A DNA stretch of 64,000 bases from Apoda limacodes. Lineage: Eukaryota > Arthropoda > Insecta > Lepidoptera > Limacodidae. Position numbers and translations under genes: made by a program. A model generated the notes under the pieces. It had not been told where the DNA came from. It saw nothing but the letters and a program-made list of their open reading frames with translations, and did not search any database. The stretch is from contig OX291545.1 in the NCBI GenBank assembly GCA_946406115.1, positions 4,898,001 to 4,962,000 on the forward strand, written 5' to 3'. Positions 11,173 through 20,519 of the stretch are shown here, piece after piece (within the stretch, counting starts at the first letter, position 1; each line of letters begins with the position of its first letter).

Positions 11173-13722
11173 CTATTGGTTTGTCTTAACAACAGGCCCT
11201 TGAGACAAAACGGCGCCTAACGCGTAGTTAGAAGCGTCACAAGTGAGGATGAATGGTTTTGTAAAATCTGGGTAGGTTAAGAGAGGAGCAGAGGTGAGTG
11301 TTTGTTTGAGTCGGTCAAACGCAAGTTGTTGCTGGTTCTCCCAGTTAAATGTCGTGTCTTTCTTCAGTAAGTTAGTCAAGGGTTTCGCGATTTTAGAGAA
11401 TTCAGGAATGAAACGGCGATAGTACGAGACAAGTCCTAGGAATGATTTTACGTCTTTTGGAGACCTTGGAATGGGAAAATGGGTGACCGCCTTGACTTTA
11501 TCGGGATTTGGTTTCACACCTTGTTCGGTGATTAAGTGTCCTAGGTATGCGACTTCTCGTCTAAAAAACTCGCACTTGTCCGGTTGAAGCTTGAGATTGA
11601 AATCTCTGAGCCTTTGGAAGATGGAGGTCAAATTGGTGATGTGAGAGTTAAGATCGTAACTGTAACAGACGATATCATCTAAGTAAACGTAGCAACGGGC
11701 ACCCTGGAGACCAGAAAGTGCTGTGTTCATCAATCTCTGAAAGGTGGAAGGCGCGTTCTTTAATCCGAAGGGCATACGGTTAAATTGGAAGTGTCCCTCC
11801 GGTACATTGAAAGCAGTTTTTGAAGCATCCGTTTCATTTACTAAAATTTGGTGAAATCCAGAGGAGAGATCCAGAGTGGAGAAGTATTTACTGTTACCGA
11901 GTTGGTCAAGGATTTCTGCTATTTGAGGAATAGGATAGGTGTCTCCGATGGTCACGTCATTAAGCTTCCGGTAGTCTATTACTACTCTCCATTTTTGAAC
12001 CCCAGAAGCGTCGATCTTTTTCGGAACTACCCAGATAGGGGAGGACCAGGGAGAATTAGAAGGTGTTATAATGTTCTGGTCGAGCATTTGTTTTATTTGT
12101 TTCTTCACTTCAGTCTTATGGATTTCAGGGAATCTGTAAGATTTTGTATGGATCGGGACGTCGGATGTCGTTTTGATGTCGTGCTTCATAGCAGTGGTAT
12201 AAGAGAGTTTTTCGCTAGGGAGATGGAATATATCTGAATAGTCGGAGCATACTTGGAAAAGAGCATCGATTTCTTCTGAGTTTAAATGTGATACGCGTAG
12301 TTGTTCAAGGACCCGTTGAGTCCGTTGAACCGAATTTTGCCTTTCGTCTAGGTTTTTGATTTCATGTTCATTTGAAATGTTGCTAAATGCGTCTGGGTTG
12401 AAAGCGGTGAGTACGAGATTTAGATTTGATTTTAGAGTCACAGGGATTTCGGAGAGGTTCACAATCGATATGTTAATTCGTTTGTTTCTTTTGACACGAG
12501 CTATACAGTTAGCTATAAGCAGGGTTTCGGATGGGTTTTGATCAAGAATTATCCCTTCTTTAATTTCTGGGTTTGCAACGGAACACTCTATAATGGTTTC
12601 AGTTCTAGCAGGAATTATATAGGTAGGTTCGCAAAAATGCAGTTTCAGTTCTTTCTTGCCTATTCGTAAGGTGTCGGTGTTGTAGTCGATGTTGCATCCG
12701 AATTTGTTCAGTAGGTCTGTGCCTATTATGCCATCATATGGTAGGTTTATGTCAGAGATTACATGGAACTTGTGTGAGATGTGTTTGGTAGAGTGGTCAA
12801 ATATATGGAGTTTTAAGAGAAAATGGCCAACGGTTTTGGTCGATTCTTCTGTCGGATCAATACCCTTGAGGTTTATTGGCTCCTTGTTGAGCGTAGGCTG
12901 CCTTTGTATACATGACTCTTTTAGTAGACTAACGGAGGAGCCTGAATCAACTAGTAATGAGAGAGGTACAGAAGATACAGAAGAATGGAGTAACACGTGT
13001 GGGAGTAACATTTTGGAAGGGTCGCAGGTTATTTCGTAGACCTCTAAATCAGGGATTGTTTCAGATGCTCTTGAAGAATTGGTAGGTGCTTCCAAATTTG
13101 TAGCAACCGAGGCTCGTTTTCCTATAGCGGTTACTTCAGCGTAACTTGATTTGATATGGGGTGTAGTCGTTTCTATAAGTTCGGTAGTTTGAGAAATGGC
13201 ATCTGAAGCAGAGACCGTGGCACTAGTACGGGTTTTTGGAGTGGTAGTAAATGTAGCGTTTCTTATTCCGCTAGATATAGTAGAGCATGGGTGTTTGTTA
13301 TTTGATTCTGGATTAGAGATGGGTTTCGGGTTTGGATTTCGTACAACGGTGTTTGATTTCGTTCTTTGGTTAATGTAGGATCGAGGAACAGATACAGAGG
13401 ATACAGAGGATATAGAAATATTAGGGTTCGGCGAGCATCCTTGTTGCGGAGCTATTTTGTTATTTACAGAAGTGGAAAAGTGGCTCTGTGGATAACCATG
13501 TAGCGGTCTGTTTAGAGCTTTTGAAATGGATACAGTGGATTTAGAAATGTTCGGGTTTAGAGGGCTTCTTTGAGACAGGGTTGTTTTAAAGGAGACGGGG
13601 ACCCGGAACCTGTCATCCCTTTGAGTCGTTTGTCTCGTGCGACACCCGCACGAGACAATTATTCGTTTTTTGGGGTTTCGTGATCCGGTTCGTCGCGGGA
13701 TTGGTAATCGGGATATGGATTT
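11173..13722 (-). CDS. pol: pol, protease-reverse transcriptase-start of RNase H
   Basis: The frame is open on the minus strand from 13722, overlapping the end of gag by about 60 bases, and is entered by -1 frameshifting. A retroviral aspartic protease shows [10 protein letters not shown] (active Asp) and [10 protein letters not shown]. The reverse transcriptase follows with [42 protein letters not shown] and the catalytic [10 protein letters not shown]. RNase H starts with [17 protein letters not shown] and then runs into a stop at 11173-11175 because of a one-base break. Family role: copying the RNA genome to DNA and cleaving the polyproteins. The stretch between the gag overlap and the protease (about 13660-13100) is Ser/Thr/Pro-rich with no recognisable domain. 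Confidence 0.92.
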   Translation of the reverse strand, partial: KSISRLPIPRRTGSRNPKKRIIVSCGCRTRQTTQRDDRFRVPVSFKTTLSQRSPLNPNISKSTVSISKALNRPLHGYPQSHFSTSVNNKIAPQQGCSPNPNISISSVSSVSVPRSYINQRTKSNTVVRNPNPKPISNPESNNKHPCSTISSGIRNATFTTTPKTRTSATVSASDAISQTTELIETTTPHIKSSYAEVTAIGKRASVATNLEAPTNSSRASETIPDLEVYEITCDPSKMLLPHVLLHSSVSSVPLSLLVDSGSSVSLLKESCIQRQPTLNKEPINLKGIDPTEESTKTVGHFLLKLHIFDHSTKHISHKFHVISDINLPYDGIIGTDLLNKFGCNIDYNTDTLRIGKKELKLHFCEPTYIIPARTETIIECSVANPEIKEGIILDQNPSETLLIANCIARVKRNKRINISIVNLSEIPVTLKSNLNLVLTAFNPDAFSNISNEHEIKNLDERQNSVQRTQRVLEQLRVSHLNSEEIDALFQVCSDYSDIFHLPSEKLSYTTAMKHDIKTTSDVPIHTKSYRFPEIHKTEVKKQIKQMLDQNIITPSNSPWSSPIWVVPKKIDASGVQKWRVVIDYRKLNDVTIGDTYPIPQIAEILDQLGNSKYFSTLDLSSGFHQILVNETDASKTAFNVPEGHFQFNRMPFGLKNAPSTFQRLMNTALSGLQGARCYVYLDDIVCYSYDLNSHITNLTSIFQRLRDFNLKLQPDKCEFFRREVAYLGHLITEQGVKPNPDKVKAVTHFPIPRSPKDVKSFLGLVSYYRRFIPEFSKIAKPLTNLLKKDTTFNWENQQQLAFDRLKQTLTSAPLLTYPDFTKPFILTCDASNYALGAVLSQGPVVKTNQ
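13629..13671 (-). promoter_or_regulatory. Programmed -1 ribosomal frameshift signal at the gag-pol junction
   Basis: On the minus strand the last gag codons read CCA AAA AAC GAA TAA, giving the slippery heptamer A AAA AAC at 13671-13665 in the correct phase. A 6-nt spacer (13664-13659) follows, then a perfect 12-bp stem (13658-13647 with 13641-13630) around a 5-nt loop (13646-13642). The pol frame is -1 relative to gag and open from 13722. Slippery site, spacing and stem all match the canonical retroviral arrangement, so Gag-Pol is very probably made by -1 frameshifting two codons before the gag stop. Confidence 0.93.
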
Positions 13723-14612
13723 TCAATAAAATTTACACGCGGTACGTTTGGTCTACCTCTGTAGCCGGACGAGGAAGGTTGATTTGGGTCAGAGTTCCTA
13801 AATCGATTATTGAACTCTCTTTTCCTACAGTTTTCGATCGTGTGACCGGGATACTTGCAATACCTGCAGGAGATTGTGTTACTGTCATTATTGTTTCTAA
13901 AGGGTATCAGAGAAGGTTGCCTTGGAGTATTGAAGCGAGCGGGTCTATTAGCGGGATTTCTTTCCGCTGGAAAGCGATTTCGGATTTGATAATTGTTATT
14001 AGGCATATTTGACGTTGGATTCCGTTTTTCTAGACTTAGTAGGATTTTTTCCTCTGCTATTGCGAAACTAACTGCTTCGCTTAAGCTTTCAGGGTCTCGG
14101 CATCTTATAATCGGACCTATTTTGGGGTTGAGTCCTGTTACGAATGTGTGCAATGCGAGATCTTGCATTGCGCCGACTCTTCCCGAGATCTCTCCCTTCT
14201 TTTGTGTAGGTAAGGAAATATTTATTTCGGTTATCAATTTTGCAAGACAAGTTTCTATTCTAAGGGAAAATTGGTTAACCGTTTCGTCGCGGGTTTGTCT
14301 GCAATCCTGCAAGTCGGATAGCAAATGTGAGTAATGTTTGCGTTCCCCAAACTGGGTTTTGAGAAACTCTTCTAATTGTGACCAATTGTCAAATTCTTTA
14401 ATGGCACAATCAGTTTGTGCCTTTCCTTCCATTTTGCATAAAATTAATTTTAGTAAAATATCCTTTTGCCAAACATTTGCCAGCCCCATTGCATGCCTAC
14501 AGTTTGTTATGAATGGATTAAGCTGTTCTCTACAACCGTCAAATTTCTGGATAAATTGAGTCAGAATATTCATGTCCACTGTTGGAGTGGTAGTGGTATC
14601 GTCTTTAGGCAT
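13659..14612 (-). CDS. gag: Gag capsid/nucleocapsid polyprotein
   Basis: Structural polyprotein that assembles the virus-like particle and binds genomic RNA. The start is taken at the ATG at 14612 (MPKDDTTTTP); the frame is open farther up to 14687, but that N-terminus is less convincing. The capsid-like region includes GCREQLNPFITNC and FDNWSQLEEFLKTQFGERK, typical of Gypsy Gag. A single CCHC zinc knuckle near the C-terminus (CRYCKYPGHTIENC) fits C-x2-C-x4-H-x4-C and sits among Arg/Asn/Pro-rich, RNA-binding-like sequence. The gene is intact in this copy. It ends in TAA at 13659-13661, just inside the frameshift signal that leads to pol. Confidence 0.92.
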   Translation of the reverse strand: MPKDDTTTTPTVDMNILTQFIQKFDGCREQLNPFITNCRHAMGLANVWQKDILLKLILCKMEGKAQTDCAIKEFDNWSQLEEFLKTQFGERKHYSHLLSDLQDCRQTRDETVNQFSLRIETCLAKLITEINISLPTQKKGEISGRVGAMQDLALHTFVTGLNPKIGPIIRCRDPESLSEAVSFAIAEEKILLSLEKRNPTSNMPNNNYQIRNRFPAERNPANRPARFNTPRQPSLIPFRNNNDSNTISCRYCKYPGHTIENCRKREFNNRFRNSDPNQPSSSGYRGRPNVPRVNFIENPYPDYQSRDEPDHETPKNE

Positions 14613-15352
14613 TTTGGATAATTTTAATTTAATATTATTCAAGTATAAGTATGAAGAACTAGAATTATAGCAATAGCTCTGACACAATAAAATAATTCCG
14701 AAACAATTTAATCAAACAATAATTTAAGCACACAAAAGGACATAAAATCAAGGTAAATCAGTAGAATATACAAGTAAAGTAGTACCTAGGTAAATAAAAC
14801 ATATATAAAGAACGATCACAATATTAAAACAAAATAAAAGAATTTTTTTTTTTTCACGGCAAAAGTTAAAGTCTTATTACGGTAATGGTTCTGCAAAATA
14901 CAGACCCCTAAAATATAGATTGGCAATGACAAAGACTCACAGTATGAAGCATAAGTATGTAGCGTAGGCTGTAGACGACATTTCTCGGATATGACGGTGA
15001 CGGCGGCGCAGCGGCGGCGACGCGGGCGAGCGGCCGGTCTAGACGCAGCGTCAGCAGTCTGGCTGATAAGGAAGCTGGCTCGTTGTGCTGTGGGTCGTTG
15101 ATGTGTTGCACAGCGACGGATAGTATTCTTTTTGGATACTGTGACTTTTCGCAAATATGGAATTGCGACTTTATTTCATAAACCGCTGATATGTTCTCAT
15201 TAATTTGATGCACTTTATAGTGAGATTGAAGTCGATTCTATCTTCGTAGTTTATTTTCGATTCACTTTTAGTTGCACTTTACTGTGAATTTAGCGTTTTG
15301 TTTCACTTTTATTTACGAAGGCGTACCGAGGAATCTTTTTTGATCCCTTTGA
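14613..15352 (-). other. Errantivirus 5' leader
   Basis: About 740 bases between primer-binding site and gag start. It contains a GC-rich patch at about 14990-15060 and a possible 5' splice site (GTGAGT on the minus strand, 14935-14940). Two overlapping open frames of about 100 codons here have Arg/Ala-rich, non-conserved-looking content and are not taken as genes. Confidence 0.7.
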
Positions 15353-15362
15353 GCTGCCACCA
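15353..15362 (-). promoter_or_regulatory. Primer-binding site (tRNA primer)
   Basis: On the minus strand TGGTGGCAGC begins two bases after the 5' LTR. The leading TGG is the complement of the tRNA CCA end. From memory the following bases best fit a tRNA-Leu acceptor end; that identity is unverified. Confidence 0.7.
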
Positions 15363-15364
15363 AA

Positions 15365-15618
15365 TGTTAGAGCAAGACTCCGAATTCGAGTTTTAAAAAA
15401 TAAAATTCGAAACACAAAATTAAATAGTTTAATATGAAAATAGGATAACTTAGAAATAGCACAAAACAGAGTTTTATAGAAAATGGTAAGGGCAGCCGAC
15501 GCGGTCGGAAGGTGGAAGGAGACTGAGGTTCGAGCTAGACTCTATTGCTAAACTGAACTGTATGTAGCTGAGCCAGCACGGCTGTCAGCACTTCTACTTA
15601 CTAGCTAGGGGTGTAACA
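15365..15618 (-). repeat. 5' LTR of the errantivirus
   Basis: 254 bp, identical by eye to 6861-7114, carrying the promoter for this minus-strand element. A TATAAAA motif (minus strand, 15472-15478) lies about 140 bases into the LTR. Flanked on the right by the GTAC target duplicate at 15619-15622. Confidence 0.95.
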
Positions 15619-15669
15619 GTACGTATGTGGGATATTAGGACTCAATGATAAAATAACATCAACTTATTG

Positions 15670-15896
15670 CTAAGTTAATAAAAAGTTAATAGAAAAATAA
15701 TTATTAATTAGAAAATAGTTGCAAATTGATATGTAGAGATGCGCAACAACACCATATTCACATATCCGTACAAAGGGGTACGGCCGGAAATCTAGTAAAG
15801 GAATTTTCTCAATCTCCGTAAATCTACCTCTTCTCATCTCATATTTGTCAAGATCTGGATATAAACCCTTAATCATCATTTTCGTTCTTCTGTTAT
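15670..15896 (-). CDS. Exon candidate on the minus strand, unknown protein
   Basis: On the minus strand a very good 3' splice site (TTTCCTTTCACTATCGCAG) ends at 15897. It is followed by an open frame whose first half looks like ordinary protein: MMIKGLYPDLDKYEMRRGRF and TEIEKIPLLDFRPYPFVRI. After about codon 55 the composition turns AT-rich (Ile/Asn/Phe) before TAA at 15670, so the true exon probably ends earlier at a splice donor I cannot fix; GTGAAT or GTGTTG around 15745-15755 are weak choices. Phase at the acceptor would be 2. I do not recognise the family. It could be host or an old transposon. Confidence 0.4.
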
Positions 15897-16152
15897 CTGC
15901 GATAGTGAAAGGAAATCAAACAATTTAAATTCTTTTTCAAAAGAACCACCCCCTGATTTTTGTCTATTTCATATAACTCAATTGTGTGTTTGTTTTGTTA
16001 AGAAGAACGTTCTCTATCTTATGATAAAATATTATTACCTTGCAAATCCGCTGAAAACAATTCAGTAACACTAACGTACAGAAGTACACCATCCGCATGT
16101 GGACGATGCCAACTTCACTATAACTTCATTACACCACTAAATTGCTAACAAA

Positions 16153-16205
16153 ACTCGACAGGTGTTTCGCCTCAACACGAGGCTTCTTCAGGAGACGCAA
16201 GTTGT
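16153..16205 (-). ncRNA. Hammerhead-ribozyme-like core (Penelope-type remnant?)
   Basis: On the minus strand CTGAAGA (the CUGANGA box) is followed by one extra A, then a perfect 5-bp hairpin (GCCTC, loop GTGTT, GAGGC), then GAAA. The next bases ACACC can pair with GGTGT about 25 nt further on, which is followed by A, giving a GUA-type cleavage context. Stem I is not convincing and the extra A is non-canonical. Similar CTGAAGAAGCC...GGCGAAAC blocks accompany Penelope-like elements, whose terminal repeats are known to carry hammerhead motifs. Confidence 0.3.
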
Positions 16206-16685
16206 TCGTGCGCTTTACCTTCACCAAATGTATAAAACAGCTGTTGTTGCCCTTATATAAGTGACAATATTGGCTGTAGTATGATTACTTTCATCCTTGA
16301 CATTGTATCTCCTATCATAACTCATATTCTTAACTATTACATTTCCAGTGGCTGCTTTCCTAAACTATGAAAATATGCTCATGTCATTTCCTAAAAAATC
16401 TTCCCTATTTAAGTCTCAAATTACCATCTTATGTCTATTAACCCTCCTTTCTAAAGACCATTAACATATTGTACAACAGCAACTAAGTTTGTTTCTAACA
16501 AGAAACTTAATAATTGATCCTTCACAATCTGATTTCTACGGCTGCAATTGTAAAAATCACCGACGACATTCATGAAGGCATGAAACATAAAAAAGTTATA
16601 CTTTCCTCTCTGACTGATGAATCCTTTCAACACGTTTGATCTTGCTTGATTATTTATTGGGTATTTTACAATCACTATATTTCCA

Positions 16686-17200
16686 ACGGCTATTGACTGG
16701 ATTTTCAGTTATCTGTATGGGCGAAGGCAGCGCATTAAGGTAGATGACTCTATATATACCTGGTGTGAAACATTTGCTGGCATTCCACAGGGTGAGATGC
16801 TGTACGTTTCCCCTCTACTACTTGCAATATTCTTTATTACTTCTCATATTTCTTCTCCCTTTGAAGTCTATCTTCAGATATATAAGCATTTAACAATTGA
16901 AACTTTCCAAAGCTATTGAAGACATAAATATTGATCTTACTTGTATAACGGATTGAATTGCGTCTTAGAGTCTTTTAAATGTTAAAACTCAGGCAACAAT
17001 TGTTGGCAGGTCGTGTGTTTTAAAAAAATCGGGTATTTACTCCATTCTACCAATATATTAACTTCTCTTGAAGGAATCTCTCTGTCCATTACAGCTTTCA
17101 CACTAGTGACTGGAATAGACTTGAGGGCGTTAAATGTAAATTTTTAATTCTTTCACATCAAACCTTCCGACTATTAGATGATTTTTAGATTTTTTTTCAT
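16686..17200 (+). pseudogene. LINE reverse transcriptase fragment
   Basis: Broken frames read as a non-LTR reverse transcriptase palm and downstream region: YLYGRRQRIKVDDSIYTW, FAGIPQGEML (the GxPQG motif), SPLLLAIFFI, then LQIYKHLTIE and LLNVKTQATIVG. The catalytic ADD lies in a damaged stretch. Stops and frameshifts are frequent. Confidence 0.75.
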
Positions 17201-17489
17201 TATAGATTTAAGGAAATAATCTTAATCATTGCAAAGTGATATTAGTAATTCAAGAAAGCGGAAGTTCTAATTTTTCTTAAAGTGACAAAACTCGCGCTTC
17301 ATAAATTATTGTTGTCATTACATTATCCTCTTTCATTCGCCACAACAACAGAAAAAGTTTTCTTGCTTACGTCACATAATACGCACAACTATATCTTCTG
17401 GATAAACTTTCTTGTTTTCGTTTGCATTTCACCTCTTTCTCTTTGCGGTATCAGAAAATCATGCGAGATCCCATTATTTCTGGATACCC

Positions 17490-17960
17490 TATCCACGACC
17501 CTTTTAAGGTCGTCAGTCCACCGGGCTGGTGGGCGTCCTACGCTTCGCCTTCCTATACGCGGTCTCTACTCTAGGACACGTCTGCTCCATCGGCCATCGG
17601 TCCTCCGACAGACGTGGCCAGCCCACTGCCATTTCAGCTTGCTCATTCTGCAAGCTATGTTGGTAACCTTAGTTTTCTGCTGGATGTCCTCATTTCAGAT
17701 TCGATCCCTCAGAGACACTCCGAGCATATGTCGCTCCATTGCGCGCTGTGCGACCTTGAAGTTGTTGAACGGCCCTGCTGTTCACATTTCGGCAGCGTAA
17801 GTGATGACAGGTAGGACACTCTGGTCAAAAACTTTCGTCTTCAGACTTTGCGGTATCGGTGATGTGAAAACTTGACAAAGTTTACCAAATGCTGCCCACT
17901 TTAGCTGGATCCTCCTATGCCTTCCTTCTCAAAATTGTTCCGGCCCGGTTGGATTTTATG
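17490..17960 (-). pseudogene. RTE-type LINE, 3' end of reverse transcriptase ORF
   Basis: On the minus strand one frame reads the C-terminus typical of RTE/craft-type insect LINEs: IQLKWAAFGKL, SLKTKVFDQSVLPVITYAAEM, VAQRAMERHMLGVSLRDRI, KLKWQWAGHVCRRTDGRW, GRRSVGRPPARWTDDL. Three in-frame stops sit where Trp or Arg is expected and can each be explained by a single C-to-T or G-to-A change, consistent with age-related decay. No intact reading frame remains. Confidence 0.88.
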
Positions 17961-18008
17961 TATGTCTACATGGTACATATAATCCTGGACTACTTCGAGT
18001 AAAGTACC

Positions 18009-18071
18009 CACGACATATACAGGCATTGGCACGACATATACAGGCATTGGCACGACGTATACTGGCATTGG
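18009..18071. repeat. 21-bp tandem repeat, 3 copies
   Basis: Unit CACGACATATACAGGCATTGG, three tandem copies, the third with two changes. It lies between the RTE fragment and the Helitron end. Confidence 0.9.
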
Positions 18072-18108
18072 CACGAAGTGATGGTTGATTGTATGTTTTA
18101 GACTAAAA

Positions 18109-19020
18109 CTAGCTTTTGCCCGCGACTTCGTCCGCGTAGAAGTCGAAAACGGTTCTAATAGGATTTTTAATTAGTTTTTACGCTATTAATTTTGTTAAAA
18201 CACAAAAATTATTATGTTCAAATGTTTGAATACTTATAAAACATAAATCTTTATTATAGTGTAGGGATTTAACAGTTAAATAACATGGAAATTAAATAAC
18301 AATTTGTTATATTTTGTGAACACGAAGCTTTTTATAATGAAATCGAAATATTACACACCCACCGAATTATTTCTTTGTAAACAATATTTTTTGTTTTTTC
18401 TTCGGGAGCTAGAAGCTACTCTGTGCTCTGACTTCAGGTATTCAGGAACTCGACCGGATAGTGAATGGCATCATCGGTGTTTTTCACTGAGTCGACGGAT
18501 TTATATTGATATTCGACCCCTTTGAATAATCTCAAGAGTATTGCATTTATGACTGAGGCCTGTTCGTTTTTTGTTGCTAGGATGGCACGTTCGTATAATC
18601 ATTCTGCAGGTTTATCGTGAAAATTAATAATGTTTGGGTAAATTTTAGCTTTGAGCTCTTCTACAGTGGAAACAATTGTGCCTAACTCTGTAGGGAGAAT
18701 TATATTATTATCCAGTTCCGGGAGATCACCATTTCCTATTTTAAGCAACAGATCTAAGAACTGTCCGGCAGTAACATCTCCCCTCAGATGGACTCTCATA
18801 TTTTTGGTAAGGCTCAGTTGTGTCACTGGTAAAGTCTGCCGGAAATCGCCTGCTAACAATTCCTCCCATTTGACAATTATTATTCCTAATATCTTGTAAA
18901 AATCTAATTAGAGCTTCGAAACCCTCTTTATGAGCCATAGTCCTCTCATCCCAAACAATTAATTTCGTTTTGCGGAGTATTTCTGCCAAATTACTTTGTT
19001 TGGCTATATTGCAGAGTTTG
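18109..19020 (-). mobile_element. Helitron 3' part (autonomous type, 5' end not found)
   Basis: The minus strand ends in CTAG (18112-18109) followed by host T. It is preceded by a short hairpin (stem GAC/GTC flanked by CGC/GCG with a one-base bulge) ten or so bases upstream. These are the canonical Helitron 3' features. The adjoining sequence encodes Helitron helicase. The 5' TC end on the minus strand was not located to the right, so the element is probably truncated. Confidence 0.8.
18440..19020 (-). pseudogene. Helitron RepHel helicase domain, decayed
   Basis: Read in pieces on the minus strand: LAEILRKTKLIVWDERTMAH (Walker-B-like DE), GFEALIRFLQDIR, LLAGDFRQTLPV (PIF1-type motif III), LTKNMRVHLRGD, LPTELGTIV, LYERAILATKNE and the C-terminal part ending YPVEFLNT. 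This is the PIF1-like helicase of Helitrons, which drives rolling-circle transposition. Two frameshifts and at least one stop break it. Confidence 0.88.
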
Positions 19021-19630
19021 CAATATGAGTTTGCAGAGGGGTTTCGAAGTTGTCAGCAGCTTAAGTTACTTTGTTTGCAGACAAAACGTCTTTAATCAGC
19101 TGGCCGTTTAAATGAAAGCCGATATAAAGTCCGCCCAATAAACATTTGGTCTGCGTGGTGAGTGGTGGATTAACACATAGTCCAGAGAGATCAAGATTCA
19201 CCAAGATTCTACTTCAGCATTTCTCAAGCATGTGCCTACTAGATGCAACTATAGTTGCTCTAGTCCATTTTTAGTAGGAAGCAGTCGTACTCGTGAACTG
19301 TATGTGCGGGCACCCAGTACCTCGCCTACGCCTACGGATGGTACTGCGGTGAATTCACCCTTTCTGAACAAGGATAATTGTCTAAATATTCTTCTTTAAC
19401 TAGATGTTTATGCCCCTAGAGTCGAAACGTACAAGGTCTAAGGCAACAGATGTAGAAAAATATTAAAAATGTTTTAAAAGCAACCAACCAACCAAACATA
19501 AGGACATGGACAAAGAAGTATTAAGAGTTAGTTGAGGAATGATGGTCTATAATGCAATCTTTGGTGTAAGTAAGATTTGAAAAAATTATAATGTTATAAG
19601 CATAATGTTACCGAGTTTATCCTGTTGCAG

Positions 19631-19822
19631 AGACGTGGTGTGGCAGCGCACCAGGAGCACCAAAAGGAGCGGCAGGAGTGGCGCGCGCGGCATGCTGGCG
19701 CGCGAGCGGCCGGGGGCGACGTAATCACGGGCCCGCGCCCCCCGCGCTACCCACGACCCGTCCCTGCCCCGCTCGCTCCCCACCACACATCGCGCCCCAC
19801 GGTCACCTACCGAACAAAATAA
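19631..19822 (+). CDS. GC-rich exon candidate, possible terminal exon of a host gene
   Basis: An island of very high GC in AT-rich DNA. It starts exactly after a 3' splice-like TTATCCTGTTGCAG (ending 19630) and ends at an in-frame TAA (19820-19822). Read in phase 0 it gives 63 residues, Gln/Glu/Arg-rich at first (HQEHQKERQEWRARH) and Pro/Arg-rich later (GPRPPRYPRPVPAPLAPHH), ending TVTYRTK. An AATAAA is not seen close by; an ATTAAA occurs near 19842. The competing reading on the minus strand is a first coding exon with a signal peptide (start MPRAPLLPLLLVLLVRC, donor at about 19613, acceptor near 19809). I cannot decide between them from sequence alone. Confidence 0.4.
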   Translation, partial: RRGVAAHQEHQKERQEWRARHAGARAAGGDVITGPRPPRYPRPVPAPLAPHHTSRPTVTYRTK

Positions 19823-20519
19823 TTATATACCTTCTATTCAGATTAAATTCTACCAATATTCACTGTACCAAAGTTTACATAATTTCAATTTTCCATATGA
19901 CTGTCGTGTGGAAGTTATAAGTCGCATTTTGTTTAACACGTTAATAATTTTCAATAGCAAACGAAGGACTTCGATTAAGCTTTGAAAGCTTTTTTGTACT
20001 TGGATGCTTTGAATAGTAGGAATGTATTTGCCTTTACGATATAATAATTGAAACAGTTGACGACCCAGTTTTACGGACCTAATGGTTTTTTATTTGTTTT
20101 TTCATTACCTAAAAAAAGGTGCCAACTCTTACCACGCGACTGTGACATGCAACAAAATTTACATAAAGTTATGGAGAGAATCTATTATATTCCTTAATGA
20201 CACTGGGGATCAGAAACGGATGGTCAGGGACATAACGAACGTCCACTCTAGTAATATCCACATTCTACGAATATGGCAAAGTAAAGTGATACGTATAGTG
20301 GTCATCGCCCTGGACCGGGCACAAAACAGAGTCTCAGTACAGACAGATATACTACTATACTCTTCGTTGCTATATAGAGTCGTGTATACCGTCCCTCAAT
20401 GTACGAACGTGCAACGAACCGGGGACCTATGACATAGCACTCCAACGCGCAACTCACGCGAATAGGTGCCCTTATTGGGTTGAAATTTCAAAAAATCCTT
20501 GTGTAACCCGAAAAATTAC

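Larger units (their letters stand above)
6861..15618 (-). mobile_element. Complete errantivirus-type Ty3/Gypsy LTR retrotransposon (endogenous insect retrovirus)
   Basis: An 8758-bp element on the minus strand. It is bounded by two 254-bp LTRs starting TGTT and ending AACA that I read as identical, and by a 4-bp target duplication (GTAC at 6857-6860 and 15619-15622). Internal order in the sense direction is primer-binding site, long leader, gag, pol (protease-RT-RNase H-integrase), env, polypurine tract. An Env of baculovirus F type places it with insect errantiviruses such as lepidopteran TED-like elements (family knowledge). Identical LTRs imply a very recent insertion. Three single-base frame breaks (in RNase H, before integrase, late in env) mean this copy as assembled could not make full Pol or Env on its own, unless the breaks are sequence errors. 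Confidence 0.95.

Noticed and set aside
10220..11190. Additional programmed frameshifts in pol
   Set aside because: The two pol frame changes have the right sign for -1 slippage but no slippery heptamer or downstream stem; mutation or consensus error is simpler.
11840..12560. Plus-strand frames of 61-129 codons opposite pol
   Set aside because: Antisense shadows of the protease-RT gene.
14816..15213. Two overlapping frames of 101-112 codons in the errantivirus leader
   Set aside because: Leader position, Arg/Ala-rich GC patch, no recognisable domain; likely chance frames, though a leader peptide cannot be excluded.
16451..16690. Minus-strand frame of about 75 codons (YPINNQARSNVLKGFISQRG...)
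   Set aside because: Reasonably protein-like but no ATG in a good place, no clear splice sites, no recognised family, and it borders LINE fragments; left unannotated.
20082..20432. 116-codon plus-strand frame
   Set aside because: No homology, domain or splice context recognised; AT-rich surroundings allow such a frame by chance.
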